19,967 bases of DNA from JALYUS01 sp038231255 (GCA_038231255.1 JBBRLR010000084.1:1-19967); one strand, 5' to 3'; positions 1-7,221 are shown, numbered from the stretch's first letter. The notes: generated from the sequence alone by a model not told the origin. Numbers and translations: made by a program.

Positions 1-639
1 ATCACCGCGCCATCGCCGTCGCTCACCTATGCCATCGGCGACACGATCAACTTCTCCGGTTCCGCGACGGACCCGGTTGACGGCTCGATTCCCGGCCCCC
101 AACTCACCTGGCAGGTCGTCCAGCATCATTGCCCCGGTGGCATCTGCCATACCCACAACTACCTGACGATCGCCGACACCGGTGGGAGTTTCACTATCCC
201 CGATCACGGCGACAACGTCTATTACGAAATCATCCTGAGTGCAATAAACTCCACAGGACTAACCGGGACGACTTCCGTCTCGATTTACCCGAAGACGGTG
301 CATCTGACCCTGAACACAGCGCCAGCCGGGGGGCAGGTCGTCTATAACGGCACGGCATACGCCACGCCGGTGACCCTGACGACCTACCCCGGATCGGTGC
401 GCACGATCAGTACCGCATCGTCGCAAGGATTCTATAGCTGGTCGGACGGCGGTGCGCGACAGCACGACATCACGATCGGACTGGCGGATGCCTCCTACAC
501 CGCGACCTTCACTGATGCCGCACCGTCGGCACGCAGCCTCCCTGCGCCTCCCAACACGTCCGTCGCGCCCCAACCGGCGCCGCGTACACCGATAGTTGCT
601 CCCGGCCCCGCACCGAACCCTCTGCCGGCTGGGCGGTGA
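1..639 (+). CDS. PQQ-dependent sugar dehydrogenase, C-terminal part (5' end outside window)
   Basis: The reading frame is open from base 1 to the TGA at 637-639 and gives 212 residues without an in-window start. The visible part is not the catalytic propeller. It is a PKD/immunoglobulin-like tail: a stretch with YAIGDTINFSGSATDPVDGS, a histidine-rich loop (HHCPGGICHTH), then FTIPDHGDNVYYEI and a second beta-rich repeat (LTLNTAPAGGQVVYNG...). From family knowledge, this arrangement is typical of the region after the glucose/sorbosone dehydrogenase domain in secreted bacterial PQQ-dependent aldose dehydrogenases. The last ~38 residues are Pro/Ala-rich and probably disordered. The protein is likely exported and would oxidise sugars outside the membrane. 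The catalytic assignment rests only on similarity of the tail, so another secreted PKD-containing protein is possible. Confidence 0.6.
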   Translation: MTAPSPSLTYAIGDTINFSGSATDPVDGSIPGPQLTWQVVQHHCPGGICHTHNYLTIADTGGSFTIPDHGDNVYYEIILSAINSTGLTGTTSVSIYPKTVHLTLNTAPAGGQVVYNGTAYATPVTLTTYPGSVRTISTASSQGFYSWSDGGARQHDITIGLADASYTATFTDAAPSARSLPAPPNTSVAPQPAPRTPIVAPGPAPNPLPAGR

Positions 640-670
640 CCGGAAGCATCTCGCCTGCCTCCCCCTCCCC

Positions 671-702
671 GGCGCATGGCACCTTCATCGGGGCCGTGCG
701 CC
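671..702 (+). terminator. Hairpin downstream of the sugar dehydrogenase gene
   Basis: A 10-bp stem (671-680 with 693-702, one G-U pair) closes a 12-nt loop and begins 32 nt after the stop codon. No T-run follows, so it could be a weak or factor-assisted terminator, or an mRNA 3'-end stabiliser. Confidence 0.4.
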
Positions 703-719
703 GTCCTCGGTTCAGCGGA

Positions 720-747
720 TTGTACGGCGCGAGATTTGTGGTAGATT
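720..747 (+). promoter_or_regulatory. Possible promoter for tRNA-Leu
   Basis: TTGTAC at 720-725 and TAGATT at 742-747 are 16 bp apart. Transcription would start near 755, about 25 nt before the tRNA. The match to sigma-70 consensus is partial, so this is a candidate only. Confidence 0.35.
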
Positions 748-779
748 ACGCGACAGGTGCATCATGCATCCGCCCCTGT

Positions 780-864
780 GCCGCAGTGGCGAAATGGCAG
801 ACGCGGCGGACTTAAACTCCGCTGGTGAATAACCGTGTGGGTTCGACCCCCACCTGCGGCACCA
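780..864 (+). tRNA. tRNA-Leu (anticodon UAA), CCA encoded
   Basis: A full class II tRNA folds by eye. The acceptor stem GCCGCAG (780-786) pairs with CTGCGGC (854-860). The anticodon stem GCGGA/TCCGC (806-810, 818-822) holds loop CTTAAAC with anticodon TAA at 813-815. The T arm GTGGG/CCCAC (837-841, 849-853) holds loop TTCGACC. The long variable arm lies between 823 and 836. The discriminator is A861 and CCA is encoded at 862-864. The anticodon reads UUA and probably UUG leucine codons. The tRNA ends only 23 nt from the stop codon of the convergent oxidoreductase gene, with no obvious terminator between them. Confidence 0.97.
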
Positions 865-887
865 TCTCTTCCCAAACACATACGAGA

Positions 888-2087
888 TCACAAGGTCGCG
901 ATTGCGCGCTCCGCGAACGGGCGGTCGAGGCGAAATGGATTGGCGTCCACGGGAACCGTGCCGACGAGCATATCCACGAGCAGGCGGCTACCGGCCGGGC
1001 TGCCCATCACGCCGTGCCCGCTGTAGCCGGTGTGTACCCAGAGTCCTGTCACTGCGGTCGGGCCGACGAGCGGGCGGTGATCGGGCGTCATTGTGTACTG
1101 GCCCGCCTGGATGAGCCACGGCGCGCTGTTCCGTTCCCAGACCGCGCGCCAGAACGGGGCCGTCCGTGCGGCAGCGACTGGGCTGGTCGGGTCGAGCAAG
1201 CGGAAAGCAAAACGGCGATCCGTCGGTACGTCCTCGACCGGCGCGGTCGGCGGTGTCGTCGGGTCGGTGAAGAGCAGGTACGCGCCGCGCAATGCGGGTC
1301 GCCAGTGGACGCCCGTCTCCTCGTCAATCGTCATCGGCGCGTCGGGCGGCACCTCGGGGAGATCGGGGAGGATGACCTTTTGCCGCCGCACCGCCGCAAT
1401 TGGCAGCCGCACACCGACCGTTTCGGCCAACAGACCGGAGAGCGGCCCGCAGGCGACGATCGCCGTGTCGGTCTGCACCATGCCCGCGTCCGTCTCCACC
1501 GCCGTCAACCGGCTACCGGTGACGCGGAAGCCCGTCACGCCGCAATTGACAGCGACCGCCGCGCCCGACCCCGCCGCGAACCCCATCGTGATCCGCTTCG
1601 GGTCGAGGAACCCGTCTCCCTGCCGGAACCGCGCCTGCACGACATTTTCCGCGACATACGGGAAGCGGTAGCGCACTTCGTCGCCGCTCAAGAGTTCGAT
1701 GTCGGCCTGCCCCCATCCGTGCTGCATCGCGACGAGGTCGCGCTGGCGGGCGACGGAATCGGCCTCCGTGGCGAGCCAGAGGTAGCCATGCGGTCGGAGC
1801 ATCGGGTCGTATGTTGTTTGCCCGGTGATGGCGGCGAAGTCCTGGAACAGCGCAACGGACTCCCGGACGAGCGCCAGTTCCTCCGCGTTGTCGAACTGCA
1901 AGCGGTAGCCGCCCGTCGCCGCTGCGGTCGTCAGCGTGCAGAGCGCGGGTCGCCGTTCGAGCAGCAGCGTCCGCAGCCCCGCCCGCGCCGCGAAGAACGC
2001 CGTCGCTGCCCCAACAATCCCGCCGCCTATAATGACCACGTCCGCCGTCGCGGGCAGCGTCGTGACATAGTTCACCGATTCGGGCAT
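888..2087 (-). CDS. FAD-dependent oxidoreductase, DAO (D-amino acid oxidase/sarcosine oxidase) family
   Basis: The 399-residue protein has an N-terminal Rossmann fingerprint, VVIIGGGIVGAATAFFAARAG (GGGIVG at residues 21-26), with an acidic residue ending strand 2 (LLLERR, E44). The C-terminal signature TPDHRPLVGP ... HTGYSGHGVMGSPA is typical of the DAO family, which includes sarcosine oxidase beta-type, glycine oxidase and hydroxyproline oxidases. It probably oxidises a secondary amine or amino acid in the cytoplasm with FAD as cofactor. The ATG at 2087 follows a GAGGGG ribosome-binding site (2097-2102 on the complement) with 9 nt spacing. It is the last gene of the minus-strand block and is separated from the M81 gene by a 159-bp palindromic element, so it may be transcribed separately. 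The substrate cannot be assigned from sequence. Confidence 0.88.
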   Translation of the reverse strand: MPESVNYVTTLPATADVVIIGGGIVGAATAFFAARAGLRTLLLERRPALCTLTTAAATGGYRLQFDNAEELALVRESVALFQDFAAITGQTTYDPMLRPHGYLWLATEADSVARQRDLVAMQHGWGQADIELLSGDEVRYRFPYVAENVVQARFRQGDGFLDPKRITMGFAAGSGAAVAVNCGVTGFRVTGSRLTAVETDAGMVQTDTAIVACGPLSGLLAETVGVRLPIAAVRRQKVILPDLPEVPPDAPMTIDEETGVHWRPALRGAYLLFTDPTTPPTAPVEDVPTDRRFAFRLLDPTSPVAAARTAPFWRAVWERNSAPWLIQAGQYTMTPDHRPLVGPTAVTGLWVHTGYSGHGVMGSPAGSRLLVDMLVGTVPVDANPFRLDRPFAERAIATL

Positions 2088-2133
2088 TGGCGCCCACCCC
2101 TCACGAATTCCCCATGCAAACGTCGCGCATTCC

Positions 2134-2292
2134 GGTGGCGTAGGCTTATGAACATTAGCAACTTAATCCGGTAGTCAGGTGGGGCAGGTTTCCGGGTGCC
2201 CTCCGGGCGGCATGCCAAACGCACAGGTTACAAACCTGTGCCACCAAACCGTTACCGGATTAAATTGGCAAGCTTCATAAGTCTACGCTACC
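2134..2292. repeat. 159-bp element with 41-bp imperfect terminal inverted repeats (MITE/REP-like), nested
   Basis: The left end (2134-2174, GGTGGCGTAGGCTTATGAA...) and the reverse complement of the right end (2252-2292, GGTAGCGTAGACTTATGAA...) match at 33 of 41 positions without gaps. A second, unrelated palindromic unit sits inside (2178-2245). No open reading frame of a known transposase is present and no clear target-site duplication flanks it. It fills most of the space between the M81 peptidase gene and the FAD oxidoreductase gene. It is consistent with a non-autonomous mobile palindrome, or a REP/BIME-type element dispersed by an unlinked transposase. That origin is inference. Confidence 0.75.
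2178..2245. repeat. Inner 68-bp palindromic unit of the nested element
   Basis: Ends GGTGGGGCAGGTTT (2178-2191) and AAACCTGTGCCACC (2232-2245) are inverted repeats with two mismatches. Inside are two smaller hairpins: GCCC-TCC-GGGC (2198-2208), and GCACAGGTT-ACA-AACCTGTGC (2221-2241), whose 9-bp stem shares bases with the right end. The layout looks like a REP-type repeat inserted in, or grown within, the outer inverted repeat. Confidence 0.65.
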
Positions 2293-2301
2293 ATAGCCTT
2301 T

Positions 2302-2325
2302 CTCATTGCTCATTTGCTCATTGCT
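2302..2325 (-). repeat. Heptamer tandem tract (GCAATGA)n at the 3' end of the M81 gene
   Basis: On the minus strand the sequence reads roughly GCAATGA-GCAAATGA-GCAATGA. The stop codon of the M81 gene falls inside this tract, so the last residues (EAMSK) are encoded by repeat sequence. Confidence 0.55.
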
Positions 2326-3803
2326 TCGTACGTCGCATCCATCTCAAAGGGGTAGAGCGGACGGCGGCGACGGTGGTACGTGAAGGTCGCGAGGTCGGAT
2401 GAGGTGACGCCGGGCGTGTTGACCATCACGATCTCGGCGGCAATCGGCGCGTAGGCGGCGAGCGGCGACATCACGCCCTTCGCGACGACGACCCGATACC
2501 GTTCCGGCCAGACGCCGACCGCGTACATCTGCTCGATGCTCGTATTGCCGACGCGCAGACTCGTTAGCACCAGCGTGTGCTCGTCCGTCGTTTCGAGCAC
2601 GACCGTCGTGCCGCCGTCGAAGAAGCGCCAACCACCGTGCGTCGGGCGCGAGTCCTCCCATGTCCCTTCGAAGATCGTCCGCACCCGACCCGTGACGGTG
2701 ACGGGCCTGCCGTGCATAGTATCCGTCTTCCCACCGACGGCCAGTGTGACGGTCGCGCCGACGCCCGCCGCGACGCAGGCCACGACCGCTTCGGGATCGT
2801 AGAGCGTCTGGAGGTACTTCCGCACGCCGAGCCGTTGCGCCGCTTCGAGCAGTACCGTCGAGTCCGCCGCGCTGCCGCCGCCGATGTTGTCACCGACATC
2901 CATCAGCACGACCGGCGTCTGTGATGCCGCCATTGCATGACGTAGCGCGTCGTCCGGCGACGGCGTATCACCAATGAACTCGGCCCGTCGCTCCCACGCG
3001 CGCCGCGCCAACCATTGGGCGGCATCGCGCGCGGCGGCCGGGTCGCCGTCGTGTACCGCGATGAACGACATGCCCATCTCCGGCACATCGGCGTACGGGA
3101 AGCCCATCACGCCGCTCGCCGTCAGCATCCCCGGACGCCGGATCACCGCCTCGACATCCTCCATCATCCCCTGCATCGGCTGCGCGCCCGTGAACTGCTT
3201 GACGATATTGACGACGAGCGGCGGCGTCTCGATTGCCGAGACCGGATGCACCTCGCCGCGCACCGCCCGGACGATGATCTCGCCGCATTCCCGCGCCCGG
3301 ATGCGCGCGTCGAGGTGCGGGTTCGTGCGGTAGAGCACCGTCACCGTCGCATTCTCGACGAGGCGCGCGGTGATGTTCCCGTGCAAGTCGAGCGACACGC
3401 CGATCGGCATCTCCGGCCCGACCAGCGCGCGGACGCGGGCGGTGAACTCGCCGTCCGCGTCGTGGTACTGCTCTGACACCGCCGCACCGTGCAACACGAG
3501 TAGGACACCGTCCCACGGCCCGTTCGCCTCCAACAGTTGCAGACATTCCGCGCTGATCCGCTCAAAAGCGTCCGCCGTGATCGTGCCGAGCGGCCCGGTG
3601 TTCGCGAAATAAAGCGGCACGACCTCGACATCCGGCTCCCGCCCGACATCGAGATACCCGGAAACGCTCGACTGCCCTTCCCCGTGCTCGCGCACCAACT
3701 CCTCGCCGCGCAAGATGCCGCTCTCCTCAAACAGCGCGTAGTCGGTCGGCGTCGCCGAAAACGTGTTCGTCTCGTGGTAATACCCCAACAACGCCAGCCG
3801 CAT
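2310..3803 (-). CDS. M81 family metallopeptidase (MlrC/microcystinase C-like)
   Basis: The 497-residue protein matches the MlrC family in length and motifs. It starts MRLALLGYYHETNTFS (HET at residues 10-12), has SLDLHGN with a histidine typical of the metal site, YRTNPHLD, and the C-terminal-domain signature DVGDNIGGGSAADST (D302, D305, N306). The family founder hydrolyses linear microcystin peptides. Most relatives occur in catabolic operons with unknown amide or lactam substrates. The ATG at 3803 is preferred to upstream in-frame starts because GAGAGGGG lies just before it and the extra upstream residues are not family-like. The gene lies 25 nt downstream of the HpcH/HpaI aldolase gene, so co-transcription is very likely. 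The true substrate is unknown, and detoxification of cyanotoxins should not be assumed. Confidence 0.88.
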   Translation of the reverse strand: MRLALLGYYHETNTFSATPTDYALFEESGILRGEELVREHGEGQSSVSGYLDVGREPDVEVVPLYFANTGPLGTITADAFERISAECLQLLEANGPWDGVLLVLHGAAVSEQYHDADGEFTARVRALVGPEMPIGVSLDLHGNITARLVENATVTVLYRTNPHLDARIRARECGEIIVRAVRGEVHPVSAIETPPLVVNIVKQFTGAQPMQGMMEDVEAVIRRPGMLTASGVMGFPYADVPEMGMSFIAVHDGDPAAARDAAQWLARRAWERRAEFIGDTPSPDDALRHAMAASQTPVVLMDVGDNIGGGSAADSTVLLEAAQRLGVRKYLQTLYDPEAVVACVAAGVGATVTLAVGGKTDTMHGRPVTVTGRVRTIFEGTWEDSRPTHGGWRFFDGGTTVVLETTDEHTLVLTSLRVGNTSIEQMYAVGVWPERYRVVVAKGVMSPLAAYAPIAAEIVMVNTPGVTSSDLATFTYHRRRRPLYPFEMDATYEAMSK

Positions 3804-3828
3804 ACGTTCCCCTCTCTCGATACCGATG

Positions 3829-4608
3829 TTATTTCGCCGCGAGGGCGCGTACCTGCGCGACGGCATCGGTCATCGCCGCGAGGTAGACGCTCATGTCGGT
3901 GCCATAGGAGATGACGTTGAAGCCTATCGCCATCCACTCCCGCGCCTGCGCGATGCTGCCCGGCTGGATACCCGCGCCGAGATTATGCTGGTTGCAGACT
4001 GCTACGACGCGCTTCAGGTTGTCCACGAACCGCGCGTCGTGGAACTGGCCGGGGATGCCCATGCTCTGCGTCAGATCGAAGTGGCCGACCCAGAGCACGT
4101 CCACCCCCGGCGTCGTCGCAATCGCCTCCAGATTCTCGATCCCCTCAACGCTCTCGATCTGGCAGATCACCGTCGTGTTCGCGTTCGAGTATTCCAGGAA
4201 TTCCGATGGCGTGACGCCGCGATAGCCGGTCAACGCGCCGCCGAGGCCGATGCCCCGCTTGCCGAGCGGGCCGTACTTGACGGCGTCCACGATGGCGCGC
4301 GCCTCGTCCGCCGTCTTGACATTCGGCACCATCACGCCGAGCGCGCCCGCGTCCATCGTCCGTGCAAGCAGGTGGTAGGCGATCTCCGGCACGCGCACGA
4401 ACGGCGCGATCGTCGTCGCGCTGAACCAGGCGACGAGGTCGGCCACGTCCGCGCTCGAAAACGCCGCGTGCTCGGTGTCAATGATCGCGAAATCCACGTC
4501 GCAGGCGTCCATCATCCGCGCCATGCCGCGCGTGCCGAACTCCCAGAGCATCTGCCCGACCGGCACCTTCCCCGCCGCGCGCACCTGCGTGTACCGATTC
4601 TCTTTCAT
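3829..4608 (-). CDS. HpcH/HpaI aldolase/citrate lyase family protein
   Basis: The 259-residue class II pyruvate aldolase type enzyme would cleave a 4-hydroxy-2-oxo acid to pyruvate and an aldehyde, using a divalent metal. Residues aligning by spacing with E. coli HpcH/HpaI are visible: H47 (IIDTEH), R72 (VRVPE), E152 (QIESVEG) and D178 (GHFDL). The E-D spacing of 26 is that of the family. GALGVMVPNVKTADEAR is the usual central strand-loop. The ATG at 4608 overlaps the stop of the upstream dehydrogenase as ATGA and has GGGAGA about 8 nt upstream, so translation is probably coupled. A second in-frame ATG 15 nt upstream is possible but lacks a better site. With a 2-hydroxyacid dehydrogenase upstream and an M81 hydrolase downstream, it likely serves degradation of a keto-acid intermediate. 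Confidence 0.9.
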   Translation of the reverse strand: MKENRYTQVRAAGKVPVGQMLWEFGTRGMARMMDACDVDFAIIDTEHAAFSSADVADLVAWFSATTIAPFVRVPEIAYHLLARTMDAGALGVMVPNVKTADEARAIVDAVKYGPLGKRGIGLGGALTGYRGVTPSEFLEYSNANTTVICQIESVEGIENLEAIATTPGVDVLWVGHFDLTQSMGIPGQFHDARFVDNLKRVVAVCNQHNLGAGIQPGSIAQAREWMAIGFNVISYGTDMSVYLAAMTDAVAQVRALAAK

Positions 4609-5660
4609 TCGCGTGTCTCCCATCGTCGGCGCAACGCCGCCAGTTTCTCCCGCATCACCGGGCGCTCCGCCGCGTCCCGGTTCACCGTGTACTCCGGCAC
4701 CTCGCCCTTCAGGACGGTCAGGATGTTGTCGCACGCCACCGCGCTGTTGTCGCGCGCCATCTGATCCGTCCAGGCGATGGCGTGCGGCGCGAGGATGACG
4801 TTGTCCAGCTCCGCTAGCGGGTGCGGCAGCGGCAGCGGCTCCTCCTCGAAGACATCGAGCGCCGCCCCCGCGATCCAATTCTCTTGCAAGGCGCGGACGA
4901 GCGCCGCCTGCTCGATGATCGGGCCGCGCGCCGTATTGACGAGGAAGGCGGTCGGCTTCATCCGCCGCAGCTGCGCCTCGCCGATCAGGTGGAAGGTTTC
5001 TTTGGTCAGCGGGCAGTTGATGCAAACGAAGTCGGACTCACTGAGGAGCGTGTCGAGGTCCACCAACTCGACGCCGAGCGCCGCCGCCTGTTCCGGCGAG
5101 ACGAACGGGTCCGCCGCCAGCGTCCGGCCGAGGTCGAAGGGCCGCACGAGCCGGAGGAAGTCCGCGCCGATGTTGCCGACGCCGACCGTGCCGAGCGTCC
5201 GCCCGGCGAGCGCGACGCCCATCGTGTGCGGAATCTGCTCCCACGCGCCGGTGCGGACGATGCGGTCCTTGGCGGGGATGCGCTTGGTGATTGCCAGCAG
5301 CAGCGCCATGATCCCCTCCGCCACCGGACGGCGGACGGCGGGAGGCGTGATGCAGACAAACACGCCGTGCTCAGTCGCGGCGGGGATGTCGATCGTGTCG
5401 TAGCCGACGCCCCAGCGCGCGATCACCGCCAGCCGCCCGGCGCGCGCCAGCGTCTCCGCCGGATAGCGCACGCCGAGGCTGACGATGCCATCATAATCGG
5501 CGATGATCTCCGGCGGCACGACGCGCGTCTCCTGCGCGAAGTATTCCCACTCCAGCCACGGCAGCGGGTCGAAGATTTCGCGCAGCGTCGGCTCCAGCAG
5601 CCCCGCCGCCCGCGTCGTGAAATCGGCAGAGACCCCCACACGGAACTTCCCCGTCACCAT
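4605..5660 (-). CDS. D-2-hydroxyacid dehydrogenase (NAD-binding; phosphoglycerate dehydrogenase-like)
   Basis: The 351-residue protein has the D-isomer-specific 2-hydroxyacid dehydrogenase layout. The outer catalytic domain carries ARWGVGYDTID. The Rossmann motif is VGVGNIG (G160, G162, G165). LVNTARGPIIE gives the substrate-binding Arg (R245), DVFEEEP the acid (E274), and LAPHAIAWT the catalytic His (H293). The 29-residue R-to-E spacing is the family standard. It would interconvert a 2-keto acid and a D-2-hydroxy acid with NAD(P)H. The ATG at 5660 is chosen because GGGGGAGGGGGC stands directly upstream; in-frame codons further upstream run into intergenic repeat sequence. It leads the aldolase/M81 operon. 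Its physiological substrate is not evident, and a biosynthetic role in serine synthesis is less likely given the neighbours. Confidence 0.9.
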   Translation of the reverse strand: MVTGKFRVGVSADFTTRAAGLLEPTLREIFDPLPWLEWEYFAQETRVVPPEIIADYDGIVSLGVRYPAETLARAGRLAVIARWGVGYDTIDIPAATEHGVFVCITPPAVRRPVAEGIMALLLAITKRIPAKDRIVRTGAWEQIPHTMGVALAGRTLGTVGVGNIGADFLRLVRPFDLGRTLAADPFVSPEQAAALGVELVDLDTLLSESDFVCINCPLTKETFHLIGEAQLRRMKPTAFLVNTARGPIIEQAALVRALQENWIAGAALDVFEEEPLPLPHPLAELDNVILAPHAIAWTDQMARDNSAVACDNILTVLKGEVPEYTVNRDAAERPVMREKLAALRRRWETRE

Positions 5661-5705
5661 GCCCCCTCCCCCGCGATCCGCCCTACATTCGATAGCGTCT
5701 ATCCT

Positions 5706-5719
5706 ACCCGAAGTCGGGT
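5706..5719. promoter_or_regulatory. Palindrome ACCCGA-AG-TCGGGT upstream of the dehydrogenase operon
   Basis: A perfect 6-bp inverted repeat with a 2-bp centre lies about 46 bp before the start codon of the hydroxyacid dehydrogenase. It could be an operator or a short hairpin in the leader. No regulator gene is in the window. Confidence 0.3.
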
Positions 5720-5727
5720 CGAAAACG

Positions 5728-5852
5728 AATGAACCGCAAAGGCGCAAAGGACGCAAAGAAGAATGAAGAATACGGAAGAAAGCGATGGTTGCGGATTCAT
5801 TCTCCTTTCCCTCTTTGCGTCCTCTGCGTCCTTTGCACCTTTGCGGTTCATT
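5728..5852. repeat. Palindromic repeat, copy A (9-nt unit family)
   Basis: Left arm 5728-5759 (AATGAACCGCAAAGGCGCAA...) is the inverse of right arm 5812-5852, except that the right arm holds one extra 9-nt unit (CTCTGCGTC). The arms are made of CGCAAAGGA/CGCAGAGGA-like units. The loop is about 52 nt. The right arm ends over the stop codon of the P450 gene. It may act as the P450 transcript's 3' hairpin. Related copies are at 8438-8526 and 14876-14957, with a half copy at 11760-11781. Confidence 0.8.
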
Positions 5853-7206
5853 TGGTTTCTCTCCCCGTGAGGTGCATGAACATGCCGTGCTTGGGGCGCA
5901 GGGTGACGAGCGGCGCGACTTCGATTTGTTGGCCGGGGACGAGGGAGAGACGGTAGCGCTGGGCGATGGACGCGACGATTAATTGCGCCTCGACGAGGGC
6001 AAAGGCTTGGCCGATGCAGAGGTGCGGGCCGCCACCGAAGGGGAAATAGGCGAAACGGGGGCGGGCGGCGCTGGCCTCCGGCGTGAATCGTTCGGGGTCG
6101 AAGCCCTCCGGGTTCGGCCACTCGGCGGCGCGGCGATGCGTGACGTAGGGACTCATGACGATCAGCGCGTTCGCCGGGATGCGGTAGCCGCCGATGGTGT
6201 CGGCTTCGATGGCGCGGCGGGTGCTGATCCAACTCGGCGGGTAGAGGCGGAGCGTTTCGTCCACGACCATCCGCGTATAAGGCAGGCGGGGCAGGTCGTC
6301 CATCGTCGGCGGGCGCGCGGCGAGCGCGGTCGCGAGTTCTTCGTGCAGTTGCCGCTCGATGGCGGGGTGTAGCGAGAGCGAATACCACGTCCAAACGAGC
6401 GCGCTGGCGACCGTCTCATGCCCGGCGATCAGAAAGGTGATGATCTCGTCGCGCAGTTGTTGGTCGCTCATCCCCTCGCCCGTATCGGCGTCACGCGCGA
6501 GCATCAGCATCGCGAGCAGGTCGTCCGCCGCGTCCGGGTCGCGGCGACGGCGGGCGATCAGATCGAAGATCGCGCCATCGAGCGTGTGGATCGCCGCCAT
6601 GAAGGCGCGATTGCGCGGCGTCGGTACTTTCGGCGGGAAGGCGAGCGGCGAGCGGGCGCGGTGCGCGATGTGATCGAGCGTGGCGAGCGCAGCCCGGCTC
6701 AGGGCATCGGCGTCGTGCGCAAGGTCCACGCTGAAGAGCGCCTTACCGACGATTTCCAGCGTCAGGCGCATCATCTCCCCATCAATGTTGAGCGCTTCGC
6801 CGCGTGCCGCGACCGCATCCCACCGGCGAAGCATCGCCGTCGTTGCGTCCGTCGTCAGGCGGGCGAGACCCGCGAGGCGGTCGCGGTGAAACGCCGGCTG
6901 CATCAGCCGACGTTGCCGGAGCCAGAACGCGCCGTCGCTCGACAGCAAGCCCTGACCCGCGACGAGGCCGAGCAGGTTGTACTGGAAGGTCGCCTTGCTG
7001 TAGTTGCGGCTGTTTTCCTGCAAGACCTGCTGGACGCCTGCCGGGTCGCTGACGACGTAGATTGTCCAGAAGCCGACCGGATACTGGAACAGATCGCCAT
7101 ACCGCTGGGCGATCCGGGCAAGGGCGAGCAGTGGAGAGCGCCGCATCGCCTGCAAGTCGCCGTACGGGATGTAGCGGCCCGGTCCGGGCGGGGATGGGAA
7201 CGGCAT
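5848..7206 (-). CDS. Cytochrome P450
   Basis: This is a complete 452-residue P450. It has the I-helix AGHETVA (261-267) with oxygen-activating Thr, the ExxR motif ETLRLYPP (E317, R320), and heme loop FPFGGGPHLCIG with axial C397. There is no fused reductase and no N-terminal membrane segment, so it is a soluble protein needing separate redox partners; none are in the window. Sequence character (PPGPGRYIPYGDL..., WLRQRRLMQPAFHR) resembles bacterial CYP4/CYP102-like fatty acid or terpenoid hydroxylases, but the substrate is unknown. The ATG at 7206 has GTGAGGA about 10 nt upstream. It reads toward the hydroxyacid dehydrogenase gene but is separated from it by 187 nt containing a long hairpin, so it may be a separate transcript. 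It is divergent from the LLM gene. Confidence 0.95.
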   Translation of the reverse strand: MPFPSPPGPGRYIPYGDLQAMRRSPLLALARIAQRYGDLFQYPVGFWTIYVVSDPAGVQQVLQENSRNYSKATFQYNLLGLVAGQGLLSSDGAFWLRQRRLMQPAFHRDRLAGLARLTTDATTAMLRRWDAVAARGEALNIDGEMMRLTLEIVGKALFSVDLAHDADALSRAALATLDHIAHRARSPLAFPPKVPTPRNRAFMAAIHTLDGAIFDLIARRRRDPDAADDLLAMLMLARDADTGEGMSDQQLRDEIITFLIAGHETVASALVWTWYSLSLHPAIERQLHEELATALAARPPTMDDLPRLPYTRMVVDETLRLYPPSWISTRRAIEADTIGGYRIPANALIVMSPYVTHRRAAEWPNPEGFDPERFTPEASAARPRFAYFPFGGGPHLCIGQAFALVEAQLIVASIAQRYRLSLVPGQQIEVAPLVTLRPKHGMFMHLTGRETK

Positions 7207-7221
7207 CGGCGATTTTCCTCA

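Noticed and set aside
825..2174. Long plus-strand reading frame opposite the FAD oxidoreductase gene
   Set aside because: It is rich in Arg, Ala and His without recognisable motifs and begins inside the tRNA. The minus strand encodes a clear DAO-family protein over the same bases, so this is a GC-rich shadow.
2134..2292. Complete insertion sequence
   Set aside because: At 159 bp it has no room for a transposase, and no target duplication is visible; only a non-autonomous palindrome is supported.
4821..5732. Plus-strand reading frame opposite the hydroxyacid dehydrogenase gene
   Set aside because: Arg-rich composition without motifs; the minus strand has all catalytic residues of the dehydrogenase.
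5728..5852. Possible CRISPR array from the short repeated units
   Set aside because: Units are 8-9 nt, contiguous and without spacers, and no cas gene is in the window.
5728..5960. Small proteins starting MNRKGAKDA and similar across repeat copy A
   Set aside because: These come from translating the repeat units (CGCAAAGG). Similar frames appear on both strands of the palindrome, which is a sign of repeat sequence, not genes.
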